Made by a program: the position numbers and the translations under genes. Below, piece after piece: positions 1 to 10,845 of a stretch of 64,000 nt of DNA. Source of the DNA: Rhododendron vialii (lineage: Eukaryota; Streptophyta; Magnoliopsida; Ericales; Ericaceae); assembly GCF_030253575.1 (NCBI RefSeq), contig NC_080568.1, positions 24,265,501 to 24,329,500 of the forward strand, given 5' to 3'. Each line of letters begins with the position of its first letter. Positions within the stretch are counted from its first letter, which is position 1. Below the pieces are notes generated by a model that saw only the letters and a list, made by a program, of their open reading frames with translations, was not told where the DNA came from and ran no database searches.

Positions 1-703
1 CATAACGCATCTTCCTCAAAGTTACTTGTCAGTAAATGAGGGTTTTCTTAGTACGAAAAAATATTGCCGAGGATATAGATTGCAAAAACCGAGGTGGATT
101 AAAAAAAGCTCCAGAAAAATAAAACAAGTTGAATGTTGTGTTCACCTCACTTCGGCATCCATACGGTGTTGACGTAATTGTATTGATGATGTCGCCAATT
201 ACCTCGTAACCATCTCAAAGATTAACAGTTTAATGGGTTGGATTGGTATGCTCTGATACCAAGTTAAGTTTTGAAATACGGATTAAGCATTTAAGGTTTA
301 ATGGAAGGAGGGTGAAGAAGAGATAGAGAAGGAGAGAAATAGTAATTAGGGTAAATGGTTAGGCAGCATAAGTCACCCCTCTACCTCCACATGTATATTC
401 ATTAATGTGTCTTGAAACTAGGTAATGATAATAATACCCTGGCTAATAACTTAGACATAAATAACAAGCAATAACTTGAGTTAACATTCTAATGCAGATG
501 ATGTGCCATCTTACTTGTTAGTTGTTACAGATTCACTTCATCAGCATCTTTGGTGCTCATTTGTTCCTTAGGGTTTTAAATTTATTCTGTTGGATAAGAA
601 GGCATCTGGATGTTGCATATAAATTAAATGGGCTTTGAGCTGTACTAGTACTTCTGTACATGGTATGTCTTAGATAGATGTGTATTGGCTACATTAGGAG
701 ATT
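1..703 (+). other. Upstream intron of the DUF1336 gene, non-coding
   Basis: No exon with acceptable codon content and splice sites is visible here. The stretch is AT-rich and looks like a long intron continuing off the left edge. It contains an LTR/primer-site-like remnant on the minus strand, listed separately. Confidence 0.5.
250..261 (-). repeat. Isolated tRNA-Met primer-site-like motif of a retroelement remnant
   Basis: The plus strand reads GCTCTGATACCA, the reverse complement of TGGTATCAGAGC, the tRNA-Met primer-binding site used by many plant LTR retrotransposons and caulimovirids. On the minus strand it is preceded by pyrimidine-rich sequence (about 265-360) of the kind seen near the end of Copia LTRs. 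No coding domain lies near it. It is a fossil end at most. Confidence 0.35.
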
Positions 704-1562
704 GGGTACGTATACGTTGCACCCTTGCACTTAACACTTAGGGTCACTTTGCCTCCTACACTTCTAATTTCACTTGTCAAGCTCTCACACTTTTCGGTCC
801 TGTGTCAATGTCTCCATTGCTGTTTGATTCCGTTAGGAAAATATATCAAGTAAGTGGTACTAGGTTCAAATAATTTCACTTTCATAGAATTGTATGGACT
901 CGTTTTGTTTCACAAAAAAAGGTATTTTTTTTTTTTTTATATTTAAAAAAAGACCATAGTCAGGAAGTAACCTTTTATTTTCATAATTTTTTGACATTTT
1001 TTGGACAAAAAAAGATAAAAGTACGGACCAGTTAGTACCTATTAATGGGGTACAGACCAAACATGTGGCCTTTAATGTATGAAGTGGCCCAACCATAGGT
1101 TGGCATGCCAAGTTTTGGACTCATGAACCAGTACTACAAAAACGTACATAGTTGTAGTACTAAAAGAAGATAACCATAGTAGTTACTGAAGAAACCAATT
1201 TGTTCGTACAAGAAAAATTACACGGTCACTTGAGTGAATTTTTTTTTTTTTTGAACTTATGGAGAGATAAATATTCCACTTGAGAAAATGAGGTGGAAAA
1301 CTTGGGAGAAGAAGGGGATTATTTTTTCTTCAAATCTTAGATTCAATGAATTTGATATCAATTTTCAAGTTTCCATGGTAGTAAAATTTATTTGAACCTA
1401 GCACCATTGAATTGGTATTTTCCCCTAATGGAAACTAGCAGCAAGGGGGACATTGGTATTGTTACTGAGATTGTTATCAGTAACAAATTTATGTGAAATT
1501 GAAATTGTTGGCGGCAAAGAGACTCTAGTTGTAAAGTGCAAGGGTGCAAAGTGTACTTTACC
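704..1562. mobile_element. Non-autonomous Mutator-like (MULE) element with long terminal inverted repeats
   Basis: The left arm (about 704-890) and right arm (about 1375-1562) are inverted copies of each other. Aligned blocks include TTGCACCCTTGCACTT at the ends and GTGCTAGGTTCAAATAA (right arm, reversed) against GTACTAGGTTCAAATAA (left). The nine bases just outside are TAGGAGATT (695-703) and TAGGAGTTT (1563-1571), a near-perfect 9-bp target duplication as expected for Mutator-type insertion. The 480-bp centre holds no transposase, so it is a MITE-like derivative. It lies in an intron of the DUF1336 gene. Confidence 0.75.
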
Positions 1563-1752
1563 TAGGAGTTTTGGTAAATTTATACTAAATAGTTTTTATG
1601 AATTTGTGCCATGAAGTTGTATTGTTTATTGGTGAACTCTTTCTAATTGCTACTGTATGACTGCATTACAAATGAGCTGAAATGTTGTTCAAGAACATAC
1701 TAAAAGACTGATATGCTTTCTTACTTGGTGACACTCATATAATGTATTTCAG

Positions 1753-2157
1753 GGAGAAAACTATTTGGAGATTGACTTGGATATGCATAGATTCAGTTAC
1801 ATCTCTAGGAAAGGGTTCGAAACATTCCTGGACAGGCTAAAGCTCTGCGTCTTGGATTTTGGCCTCACAATTCAGGCAAGCTTTTTTTCATTGCCAAGAG
1901 TCTGCTAATTGGAAGCTCTCATTCTGCTTCTACTCATATCTTCTGACATGATAGTTGTGTTTTGCAAGCTTTTTTTTTTTTTTTTTTTTTGACGAAGTTA
2001 GCAAGCTGGTACTAGTACTAAACTTTTTATGTTCACTGTGAATCAGGGGAACAAAGCTGAAGAATTGCCGGAGCAGATTTTATGTTGTATACGTGTAAGT
2101 GGAATTGATTACATGAACTATCAGCAACTGGGATTGAGTGAAGAGTCCCTTGAATAA
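1753..2157 (+). CDS. 3' end of a DUF1336 (EDR2-C-terminal / CW14-like) protein gene, two last exons
   Basis: Two exons are visible, 1753-1875 (41 codons) and 2047-2157 (36 codons plus TAA), both in phase 0. The first opens after a TTTCAG acceptor and reads [20 protein letters not shown] and onward. The second starts [20 protein letters not shown] and ends LGLSEESLE. This is the conserved C-terminal end of the DUF1336 family, the domain also found at the end of ENHANCED DISEASE RESISTANCE 2, and it is closest in my memory to Arabidopsis CW14-type proteins. Their biochemical role is not established; EDR2 itself is a lipid-binding negative regulator of defence. The intron between the exons has a GC donor (CAG/GCAAGC) rather than GT, with a normal AG acceptor. 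Upstream exons are not in the window: 1-1752 reads as intron carrying a transposon. Family assignment is confident; the subgroup is inferred. Confidence 0.8.
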
Positions 2158-2749
2158 AGTTAACAAAACAATGTAAGGCTGGATACTAATATTTAATAAT
2201 GATGATTCCTCCAGAAGCCTCTATGTCATCTCTCTCTCTCTTTCTTGATTTACACGTTCACCTTATATATCTCTGATTCCATGCCACTAAGCTTCATGCC
2301 TTCTTTACATGCCCACTATGCCATGGCATCATTCCGTTTCAGTTCATATAACGGCCATCTGGCTGCCTGCTGTGATTTTGTTGAAACAGCATGAATTCTT
2401 AACGATGAAGTGGTCTCCATGACAGTTTTACAGCCATATTCGTTTTCCAATCTATTGGATTAGCTTGTCATTCGGTTATTACTCCCATCAGGTTATCATT
2501 CAGTTTTTTGCTATTCCTCTTACATGGTGAAAGGGAGGAAGGGATATAGTTCAACCTTGAGATTGAATGAAGCATTTGTGCGATTGATCTCTAGATTAAC
2601 ACATCAAGCACATAGATAAATTTGTTGGAATGCCTCTGCTTCCAGTGCTTACTCGAAACCGTAGGAGTTAAATGTTTCTTCTTAAGTGCGATCACCAACA
2701 TTAAATTGTTTTTCTGATGTTATCAAAGCAAGTAGATATTTAGTTTTAT
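2158..2749. other. 3' flank of the DUF1336 gene, no gene seen
   Basis: This is AT-rich 3' untranslated and spacer sequence with a short CT run near 2230. No coding exon, RNA gene or bounded repeat can be supported here. Confidence 0.5.
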
Positions 2750-2791
2750 GGGTTCAAACCTTGCAGGGAGTAGAAGTTTCCCGCATAAACC
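2750..2791 (-). pseudogene. Possible C-terminal scrap of the LRR receptor-like gene beyond the viral insertion
   Basis: Directly outside the low-coordinate end of the pararetrovirus the minus strand reads GLCGKLLLPARFEP. The GLCGK(P)L motif is the usual sequence after the last leucine-rich repeat in plant LRR receptor-like proteins. The decayed LRR gene on the other side of the virus (10846-13099) stops within its last repeats at the viral boundary, so this is plausibly its interrupted tail. The match is short and could be chance. Confidence 0.4.
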
Positions 2792-2932
2792 TCTGGCTCT
2801 GATACCAATTATATACTGGAAACAACAGTACAAAGGATCAAAAGAAAACTAACCTTATTATTATTAAGGCCAAAGTCAATGTACAAAAGAGGGGAGGAGA
2901 AAATCAGAGTGCTTGAATTTTAGAGAGAGAAA
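2792..2932 (-). repeat. Terminal direct repeat of the pararetrovirus, distal copy
   Basis: This 141-bp stretch matches 10705-10845 with about six differences by eye. It runs from just past the inferred transcription start to the tRNA-Met primer site (GGCTCTGATACCA on the plus strand, 2795-2807), where similarity stops. It behaves like the terminal redundancy of a caulimovirid pregenomic RNA. Confidence 0.85.
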
Positions 2933-2974
2933 GAGGGCAATCCAAAACCTGCTTCCCTGAATACATGAGGGACC

Positions 2975-2984
2975 TATATATATA
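2975..2984 (-). promoter_or_regulatory. TATA element of the fossil pararetrovirus promoter
   Basis: TATATATATA sits about 45 bp upstream (minus strand) of the point where the terminal repeat begins. That is close to the spacing expected between TATA and transcription start, and it supports reading the repeat as RNA-derived. Function today is unknown. Confidence 0.5.
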
Positions 2985-3189
2985 GAGGTCCAAACAGTAA
3001 ATGATAATAAAATTACACCCAAATTAAAGTGAAATGAAAAACATCGGGTACACAAATGGGTCCCATCGACATGACTTTCGTTCCACTGGATGTAAAAGTC
3101 CCATTATTGAAGTTTACTTTTTCACCAAAGTTTGGTGAGATATTTACTTTTCATCGAAAGAAGATTTGTCCTTTAAAAGTAAGCAACAT

Positions 3190-4220
3190 TATTGCTTCTT
3201 ATCCTTGCCCTTGCGAGACAGCTGTTCTGCCATAATTTCGGTCATGCTGTCCCAATAATTTGCCAAAGTTGGTGCTAGAGTGGTCCCCTCATCTTCATAG
3301 GGGTCCTGGGATTCTCCTGCCGGGCAAGTGAAAGGGTTATTATCATCTTCATTACTCTTTGCTGATGTCATGGATTCATCATCAGCTGTTGATGTAGTCT
3401 GAACAGTCTGTAGGAATTGTTCCTTCATGAAATCCATAGTTTTCATGACAACTTCATCGTCTGTTAATTTTGGATTATTTGCTCGAATTTGAGCAGAAAT
3501 CTCCAAGAAAGGATTTTTGACTGACAATTTCTCTTTATTCTTGATCTGCAGCTTCAACTCTTGGGTTGCAGACCTTATTTCTTCAAATGTCTTCTCCAGA
3601 TTGATACCTTTCCACCATCGATATTGAAAGGTTTTGTGAAGAACTGGAAGTCCTAAATTGTTTCGCCCAACTTGAACATCCCATTTCCAAATCCAAGGAA
3701 TGCCAAAACTGATCATAATGAAAAGGAATGATTTTCCTTCTGAAGTATCTGTTCCCCGCAATTGAGGATGATTTGTACTGAAGAACTCAATTTCCTTCTG
3801 TACCTCAATGGGTAAAAAGTCAGCTTTTGGCAAATTTAGACCACCAATTTAGAAATCAATTTGGAATATCATTTTTTTCCACAAATTTGGGACATAATTT
3901 CATAAACCATGAGTGTTTCTTCCTCTGGTTTTGGTAGTAAAAAGTCTTTGTCCAGGCTTCAATGTAATCCCAATAATTGTAACGTATTGGAATCCCATTT
4001 TCACCTTTTATTGACAAAGTTTTTGATTGTTGTGGGTGTATTCCCCACTTGTGAATTGGGATGACCATCTTTATTATGGCCTTGCTATAGCTGATTGGAC
4101 TTTTTTGATCCAATTTAGTCTCATAGGTGTGGCTAAATTCCACAGATCCTGTTTCTGAGAGCATTGTCTCATATTGATATCGATATTTTCCCTCAGGGAC
4201 CGGATAGCTCATTGTATCCA
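3190..4220 (-). pseudogene. Distal pararetrovirus region of unknown function (fossil)
   Basis: Downstream of the RNase H and tail region lies coding-like sequence unlike reverse-transcription enzymes. It contains KAIIKMVIPIHKWGIHPQQS and later SFGIPWIWKWDVQVGRNNLG, with an acidic, Ser/Asp-rich end and a lysine-rich terminus. Florendoviruses are known to carry a second reading frame of unknown role in this position. I do not recognise a domain and assign no function. Confidence 0.55.
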
Positions 4221-4499
4221 AATAGCGGGACTTAATTTCCCACGGATTATTGCAACATTGTTCATCCTAAGATTCCAGGATTAATATTATTTCTTTGGTT
4301 TCCAAAGATTTGAAAACCTCTTCTGTCTGCACCACCTCCACCATTGAGAGTAATGATGATGCTGAAGCAGCATCTTGTAGTGATGGATATTGAAATTTGT
4401 GAGCCTTTAAGTAGGCTTCAACATCTGCTTGCGTGACCCTTGATTTGCCACGCCCTCAAGAAGTAGTACCACGACCTCTTCCTCGATCTGGAGGTCTAT

Positions 4500-6750
4500 T
4501 CATCTGCAAAATTAAGCACGAGACAAAACATTCAATTTTTTTTGAATCTGCTTCAATCTTTTATTACGATAACCATTGGCTACAATATCTTCCTCCTCAG
4601 AGTCAGAATACCCATATTCCTCATAAAATTGATCAAGGGCTTGAATAGCATTGGCCCACCTGTTCAAGTAAAATCTAGTTGGAAGATATTGGTGGAAAAA
4701 TTGTTCCCTATTTGCCATAGCCATCTTGCTCATGGCTTTCCTGAATTTCTTGTCCTTTTCAATTATATGTTTGAGCCTTGATTGGGCTATAGAAGGACAT
4801 GCCTTCTTTAAAAAAGTCTCCGAATCCATATTATTGGGGTAAAATGGATTGGCCATCAACCATGCAAAAACTCACGAGTAAGAAAATCAGGTAGAGAATT
4901 ATTTTCTCCCTTAATATATTCAATATCAAAATCAAAGGCAGATAATTCAGACTGCTATCTAGCAAAAATTTGCTTTGAAGCAAGGTTTTTAATATCCTGC
5001 TTTAAAACTTGTTTCGCAGCACTACAATCAACTCTTAGTAAAAATTGGTGATTTAACAAATCATCTTGAAATTTATTTATGCATTTAATAATAGAAAGAA
5101 TTTCTTTCTTTATAGTGCTATAATTAGCCTGCGCATTTTTTAAAAGTCCAGAAGTGAACCTAACCAATTCTTCTTTCCCAGAATTGGGATTATATTGTTT
5201 TAAAATGCCTCCATAGCCAATATTAAAAGCATCAGTTTCCATTATTTTCTTCCATTCTGGATTGGCAATAGCTAAACATGGAAGCTGCTTAGCTTTCAAT
5301 TTGATCTTTTGGACAACTTTTGTGTGCTTTTCTGCTCAAGGGGGAGGATTCTTTTTAAGCCTCTCATATAAGGGAGCCGAATCTTGGGCTAACTCCTTAT
5401 AATAGTCTCCTATATAATTGAGACTTCCAAGAAACCTTTGCAATTGAGTCCAAAAATCGGACATTAGTCTGGAATAATTTCATTTTTGGTGCAGAGACTA
5501 CTAAACCATTTCTCTTAATAACATCTTTAAAAATTCTAAGATGTTTGATATGTTGATCGATGTTTTGTGAAAAAATTAAAACATCATCAATATAACAGAT
5601 TGTAAATTCTGCATAAGGATAAAAAATATCATTCATAATATTCTGAAGGTGCATTCTTCAGACCAAACGGCATTACATTCCATTCATAATGCCCAAATGG
5701 AACTGTAAATGCTGTTTTATATCGATCAGATTCATTAATTTGAATCTGCCAATATCTAGACTTTAAATCAAATTTGGAAAAGATGATTGCTCTATTCAGT
5801 CTATCCAATAAATCTTTTTTATTGGGAATGAGATATCTTATCTACATAAGAACTTCATTGAGGGGTTTATAATTGATAACCAATCTAGGAACACCTCTCT
5901 CCTTTTTAGCATTTTTATTAACATAAAAAGCTGTACAGCTCCAAGGAGAGTAGCTCTTCCTGATTAGTTGCTTTTTTAGTAAATTGTCAATTTTATTTTG
6001 ACACAACTTCAAAAATTCTTGTTTCATTTGAGAAGGTCTAGCTTTAGTAGGAATCTTTCTTTCATCAAAACCCTTCTCATAAGGAAGTGAAACAATGTAT
6101 TTTTTTCTATCCCAGAAAGTATTAGGGATATCACTACAAATTTCTTTATGAAAATCTTTTTCTATTTGAGAAATTTTCTCCTTCATAATGGGTTTTTGTA
6201 ATGTTTCTTCAATACCCATTATTCTAATTTCTTTTTGAAGAAAGTTTATTTGTTTATCCTTATTGGAAATTTTTCTCATGATATTGTTTATTTCCCTGTA
6301 TCGATCAGATTCATGATATTATACTCAAGTAAGTGTGTATTCTTACTGTGCTTGAGCCTCCTCGATGTATCCTTTCGAGATGATATAAACGGTTCATCTT
6401 TGCCGAGCAAAAAAAAATTTGAGCAGTAATGCCAGCAGTACTGGTTTGCATTGGCATTAACATTGCCAAAAAAAGAGTTCCCAAAATTAACTCCTGTTGG
6501 AGATTCCTTATACAAAGAAACGCTGTCTCCAAGCAAATGCCTTTATTGTAAATGTAAACATTATTGAGTTTATATTTGATAATCATTTTAGACCCACTTG
6601 CATTAGTGAGACTCTGAGAAGTTTTCTCAAAATATTGAGTTGGGACAATACCTTCTTGGATACAATTCATATCCACACCACTATCAACTAATGCAATAAT
6701 ATTGTTAATAGTGTATTCTTTATGTATTACAAGATTTACCCTAACATGCC
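4500..6750 (-). pseudogene. Pararetrovirus protease, reverse transcriptase and RNase H region (fossil)
   Basis: In order the minus strand shows an aspartic-protease motif (ALVDSGVDMNCI) with a later ILGT segment, reverse-transcriptase segments (FYVNKNAKKERGVPRLVINY and the catalytic box FTICYIDDVLIFSQN), an RNase H segment (METDAFNIGYGGIL, then LLRVDCSAAKQVL) and an acidic polyprotein tail. These replicate viral DNA from the pregenomic RNA. There is no integrase, as expected for Caulimoviridae. The region is broken. Confidence 0.8.
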
Positions 6751-7399
6751 ATTTTTGGTAAACTACATTATTAATAATATTTAGATAAGTAGAATCATCA
6801 GTATGACTCTTTTCGCTGTTTTCAAGAGAAATCAATTTGTTGTTAATATCACAAAGCTCTTGAGTGGCCTTGGTTTGAAAAGATTTTAACAACTTTATTT
6901 TTGTTTTTAAAATATTTATTTCTCCCTGAAGATCAGGAATAATAACAGATTTGTTACTATCCATCTGTTCCAGTCTGTCTAAAACATTCTTTAGACTGTA
7001 AGTCGTAGTTGGTATATGAGGTTGTTCCATTTCTTCTTCAATAGTAGAAGAGATGCAAGTTTCTATAATTTTCATTTTTAACTGAGGATCATCAATTTGA
7101 TCTATAATATCCAATAAACCCTGCTGCTTATTGGTAAGAACATTGATACTGAGACCATTCATCTCAACAATAGCCTTCCAATAACTATAAGAAGAAGTTG
7201 AGCATTCAATGCTATTACATTTACAATTATTAGAAACAACTTCTTCTTTTGAACTAGAAGAAGTATCTTCTTCTTGGTTTTGATCAGAAATCTCATTGAC
7301 CTGATCACCTGAATCCTCCTGTGATTCAGAATCACTAGAATTCAACATTAATTTGAAGAGTTGTTGTTTTAACCCTTCATCGATCTGAAGCTCATTAAG

Positions 7400-9360
7400 C
7401 TTCTTCTTGATTTTGCACTTATTAGCATAGTGCCCTATTTTCCCACACTTAAAAACATTTTGCTGTGGTCTTCTTTTTAGATTTATTTTTCTTTTTAGAT
7501 TCGGGGGTAGACTGTTTTGAACCAGATTGTTCAAACGTCTTGTTATTTTTTCGGGATTTCCTTTTAGAATATTGTTTAGTAGTTTTATTACTACTCTTCT
7601 TTTTAGAAGGTTTTGGGTTTTGAGTCATGTCATACCCAAATTGGTCACAAAATTGACCTACTTCTTGTTTACCAGTCAGGTTTTGCTTTTTCAATTGGTT
7701 GTGTAATTTAATATCATTACACAAGGTTAATCCTTCCTGGATAATAATGGCAATTATTTGCCCATAAGTATAACTATCATAATTGATAGTTAGACCATTA
7801 TTTTGATCTCGCATCTTCTTCCTTATTTTCTCCGCAAAGAAATAAGGTAGTCCATCAACAAATTTTGATTTCCAATGCTCACTATTAGCATCTGTTCTCT
7901 GTATAACTTTTGCAAGAAACACATCTTTATACCAACGAAAATGAGTTACCGTTGGACATTTCAAATTCTGAAGCAATTCCCTACTTCTTTCTCGTTGGTT
8001 ATCCCAATGACCAACAAAGTGTAAAATTATTGATTGAACAAGTGTATAAACAGCATCCTGTACTTGTTCACCATTTTCCTTAATTTTTACAGCATTTAAT
8101 ATTTCTGACCGTTGGTTTGCCGATAGGACATTGTCCCACCAACCTTTGATCATACCAGTGAAACCGACTGTTATCCAGCCAGCAACCTTTTGGTCAGCAT
8201 TGTCATTATTAGCACAAATAGTACTATACATCAACATTTGATGTACAACCGAAAAAATTTGATATTCGGTCATACCATCTATGTTCCATTCATAGATGGT
8301 TCTGCCACTATAAGACATTTGTTTTTGAAAACCAGATTCCTCATACAACATATCCTGAGGAGTTGGTCTCGGATAATAATATCTGTCAGTCCCTGAATAA
8401 GGAAATTTATTAGGATATTGAATTTTATTAATAGTATCCGGTTGAGATTGGATAAAAGTTTTTTCCAATTCAAGAATTTCTTGAGTATCCATATCACCAG
8501 AATCCATATCCTCAGATATGGTATTCAATGAAAGGCCCTGAAGACGTCTCCGCAATTCATTGACTAATTCAATATTTTCATTTGGATTTTTTAAATTAAA
8601 TCCAGTTATAGACACAGGTGGTCTAATATTGGAAGGGGAAACCTCTTCTTTCTCCTTACTCTTGGGTCTAAGTTCCATGACTTGACCACTAATTTGGTTA
8701 ACCTGTTCTTCAATTCGAACTAACTGGTCACCAACAGTATTAAGAATTAGGTTGGTATAATTATTCTGTTTGTGAATCCTACCATTAACATTTGTGTTTG
8801 TAGGTTTCACAAACGCTACGGTTTCCAAGGAAGGTTCAGAGTCTGAACTTCCTTCTACAGACAGAGGGATAGTTGGAGGATGCATTGAAGAGATTAATGT
8901 TCCCGTCATTGATCTCCAATTTCTCTTATAATCTTGGATGACATTTATTGATCTATCCAATTCTGTCCTACCATTAACATCTGTGTTTGTAGGTTTCACA
9001 AACGCTACGGTTTCCAAGGAAGGTTCAGAGTCTGAACTTCCTTCTACAGACAGAGGGATAGTTCGAGGATGTATTGAAGAGATTAATGTTCCCGTCATTG
9101 ATCTCCAATTTCTCTTATAATCTTGGATGACATTTATTGATCTATCCAATTCTGTATAATATTTCCCATAAAACCATTGGGTAAAAGGGATAATATTTTG
9201 TGTATAACCTATCCAGTTATAAAATTCTTCTTTGAATTTTTGTAACTGGTCCTTGTTATACTTAAAGAAATACCATTCTCTAAATTCTTTGTATTTAGGC
9301 TGTTGAAATTCTTTATTGATCTCTTTCCTAATTTCAGGATCGATTATTTTGGTCATGAAT
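7400..9360 (-). pseudogene. Pararetrovirus capsid-protein region with zinc knuckle (fossil)
   Basis: A long charged region followed by a Lys/Ser-rich basic tract and a CCHC zinc knuckle (CGKIGHYANKCK), the standard order for caulimovirid coat proteins that package pregenomic RNA. The centre contains WITVGFTGMIKGWWDNVLS and HFRWYKDVFLAKV, typical of the capsid core. The N-terminal part carries a 189-bp tandem duplication (about 8780-9157). Confidence 0.7.
8780..9157 (-). repeat. 189-bp tandem duplication inside the fossil capsid region
   Basis: Two adjacent near-identical copies, each 189 bp (63 codons), run from TACCATTAAC to TTCTGT. Only a few bases differ, so the duplication is recent relative to, or occurred shortly before, integration. 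The unit length keeps the reading phase. Confidence 0.8.
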
Positions 9361-10390
9361 AGTAAAGTTCATTTCACTGGCAGTAGGTGATTCTACTGGA
9401 TTATTATAAACTCCATGAGGAATTTGATTTTGGGATATTCTTATTCCTGCCAAATTAATATCTTCAACAGGATGTTGTGACTCGGGTATTTCCGAGACAG
9501 AGTGTCTACTAGTCGTAGGAATACTAACCCTATATGGTTGTCTAGTTGCAGAGAAACTAGAACTTCGACTTCTTAAAAGTCTCTCAGGTTGAGAGTTCCT
9601 AAAATTCAAAGATACAGTACCATCACTGTCTTGAACAACTTGTTCAATTTGATTAACAATGGGTCTAGGTGGAACTGCATTTTTAATAACCCAATTTTCT
9701 GGGAACGTGATTTCTTCCCAGTTAATCAACCTGTTGGTTGCTATATTTGAGGTTAACATATTTGTTTCAATCAAAACAGTCTGATCCAAGGGTCTTAATT
9801 GACGAACCCTGGGATTAACAGTATTCAAAACTTTATAGCAAATTCTATAAACAACAGCTATAACTTCAGATCCAGGCAGAAAATCATATCCTCTAGTCTA
9901 GATTCTACAATTCAAAACTTCACCTAAGTTTCTATCCGTCAGTGATAGAGTTAGGTTGGGATAAGCATTAAAATAAACAGGACCATGACACAAACTGATC
10001 TCTACAGCCCCCATTATTGAGGCTCTCCAATTATTACACCTACCATCTCTAAGTGTAACCTGAAGGCAAGTGTCCATCCCAAGCAAAGTTAATGGTTTTA
10101 GTGCAATTTGCACTAAACCAATATGAACATATTTATAATTATGCATGTGCGCAACTAGATCACTACGATCCATAAGATTTATTATCTTATCATTAAGCTC
10201 TAAGCTTTCTGTTCTTTCCATGGTTTTTATTGCCATGCTACTTCTAAATTCAAACAAACCATGCCCATATATACTAGAAGGGCGTACTGGAGGAATTGTC
10301 CAGTGATTCAATTGTTCTTGCACATCAGCATATTCAATTAATTCTGCATTTTTTATTCGATCATTATCAGATCTAAATATTCTTCTCATT
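9330..10390 (-). pseudogene. Pararetrovirus movement-protein region (fossil)
   Basis: Recognisable by IPPVRPSSIYGHGLFEF, LVAHMHNYKYVHIGLVQIAL and, further on, WEEITFPENWVIKNAVPPRP, which resemble the 30K-superfamily movement proteins of caulimovirids (plasmodesmal transport of the virus). The later part is low-complexity and Ser/Arg-rich and leads into the capsid region. Part of a broken element. Confidence 0.65.
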
Positions 10391-10704
10391 TTGAGAAATT
10401 GTGTTAGTGCTCATATATATTATTCTTTCATGAATTTGCCTCTTTTTTTTTTTTTTTTTTAAAATGGAAGATAACATTCTAGATAGCACGCCTGTCAACG
10501 ATTTACCGGAGCAAGGCCAAATTACCCTTCCCGGGTCCTCATGGCCGGACAAATCTGAACGCGACTTTGGTGACGTCCCACTACCTAAAATGTTTTCTTT
10601 CATTTAAATTTTCGGTTAATATTGTTTTATTATTATTATTATTTGAAAGGCATCTTCATGCTAGAATAATAAATACTTGCACTAACAGATTATTTTAAGC
10701 CATT

Positions 10705-10845
10705 TCTGGCTCTGATACCAATTATATACCTGAAACAACAGTACAAAGGATCAAAAGAAAACTAATCTTATTATTATTAAGGCCAAAGCCAATGTACAAA
10801 AGAGGAGAGGAGAAAATCAGAGTGCTTGGATTTTAGAGAGAGAAA
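10705..10845 (-). repeat. Terminal direct repeat of the pararetrovirus, proximal copy with primer-binding site
   Basis: Second copy of the 141-bp end repeat. The primer site is at 10708-10720, and the movement-protein region begins about 320 bp further on. The outer edge at 10845 abuts leucine-rich-repeat coding remnants of the host. Confidence 0.85.

Larger units (their letters stand above)
2792..10845 (-). mobile_element. Endogenous pararetrovirus (Caulimoviridae, florendovirus-like), broken
   Basis: An integrated viral genome about 8.05 kb long on the minus strand. In transcription order its parts are: a primer-binding site complementary to initiator tRNA-Met (10708-10720), movement protein (about 9.3-10.4 kb), capsid protein (about 7.4-9.35 kb) with a zinc knuckle, aspartic protease (about 6.35-6.7 kb), reverse transcriptase (about 5.4-6.25 kb), RNase H (about 4.95-5.3 kb), a polyprotein tail (about 4.5-4.86 kb) and a distal region of unknown function (about 3.19-4.22 kb). 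A promoter TATA lies near 2980. A 141-bp direct repeat bounds it. The order and the extra distal reading region favour a florendovirus-like lineage over petuviruses, which have one long ORF; this lineage call is inference. It is broken, with roughly half a dozen or more interruptions. The end repeats differ at about 6 of 141 positions, suggesting an age of some millions of years. Confidence 0.85.

Noticed and set aside
866-1111. 81-residue minus-strand frame
   Set aside because: Lies in the arm and centre of the Mutator-type MITE and contains a run of Lys from a poly-T tract.
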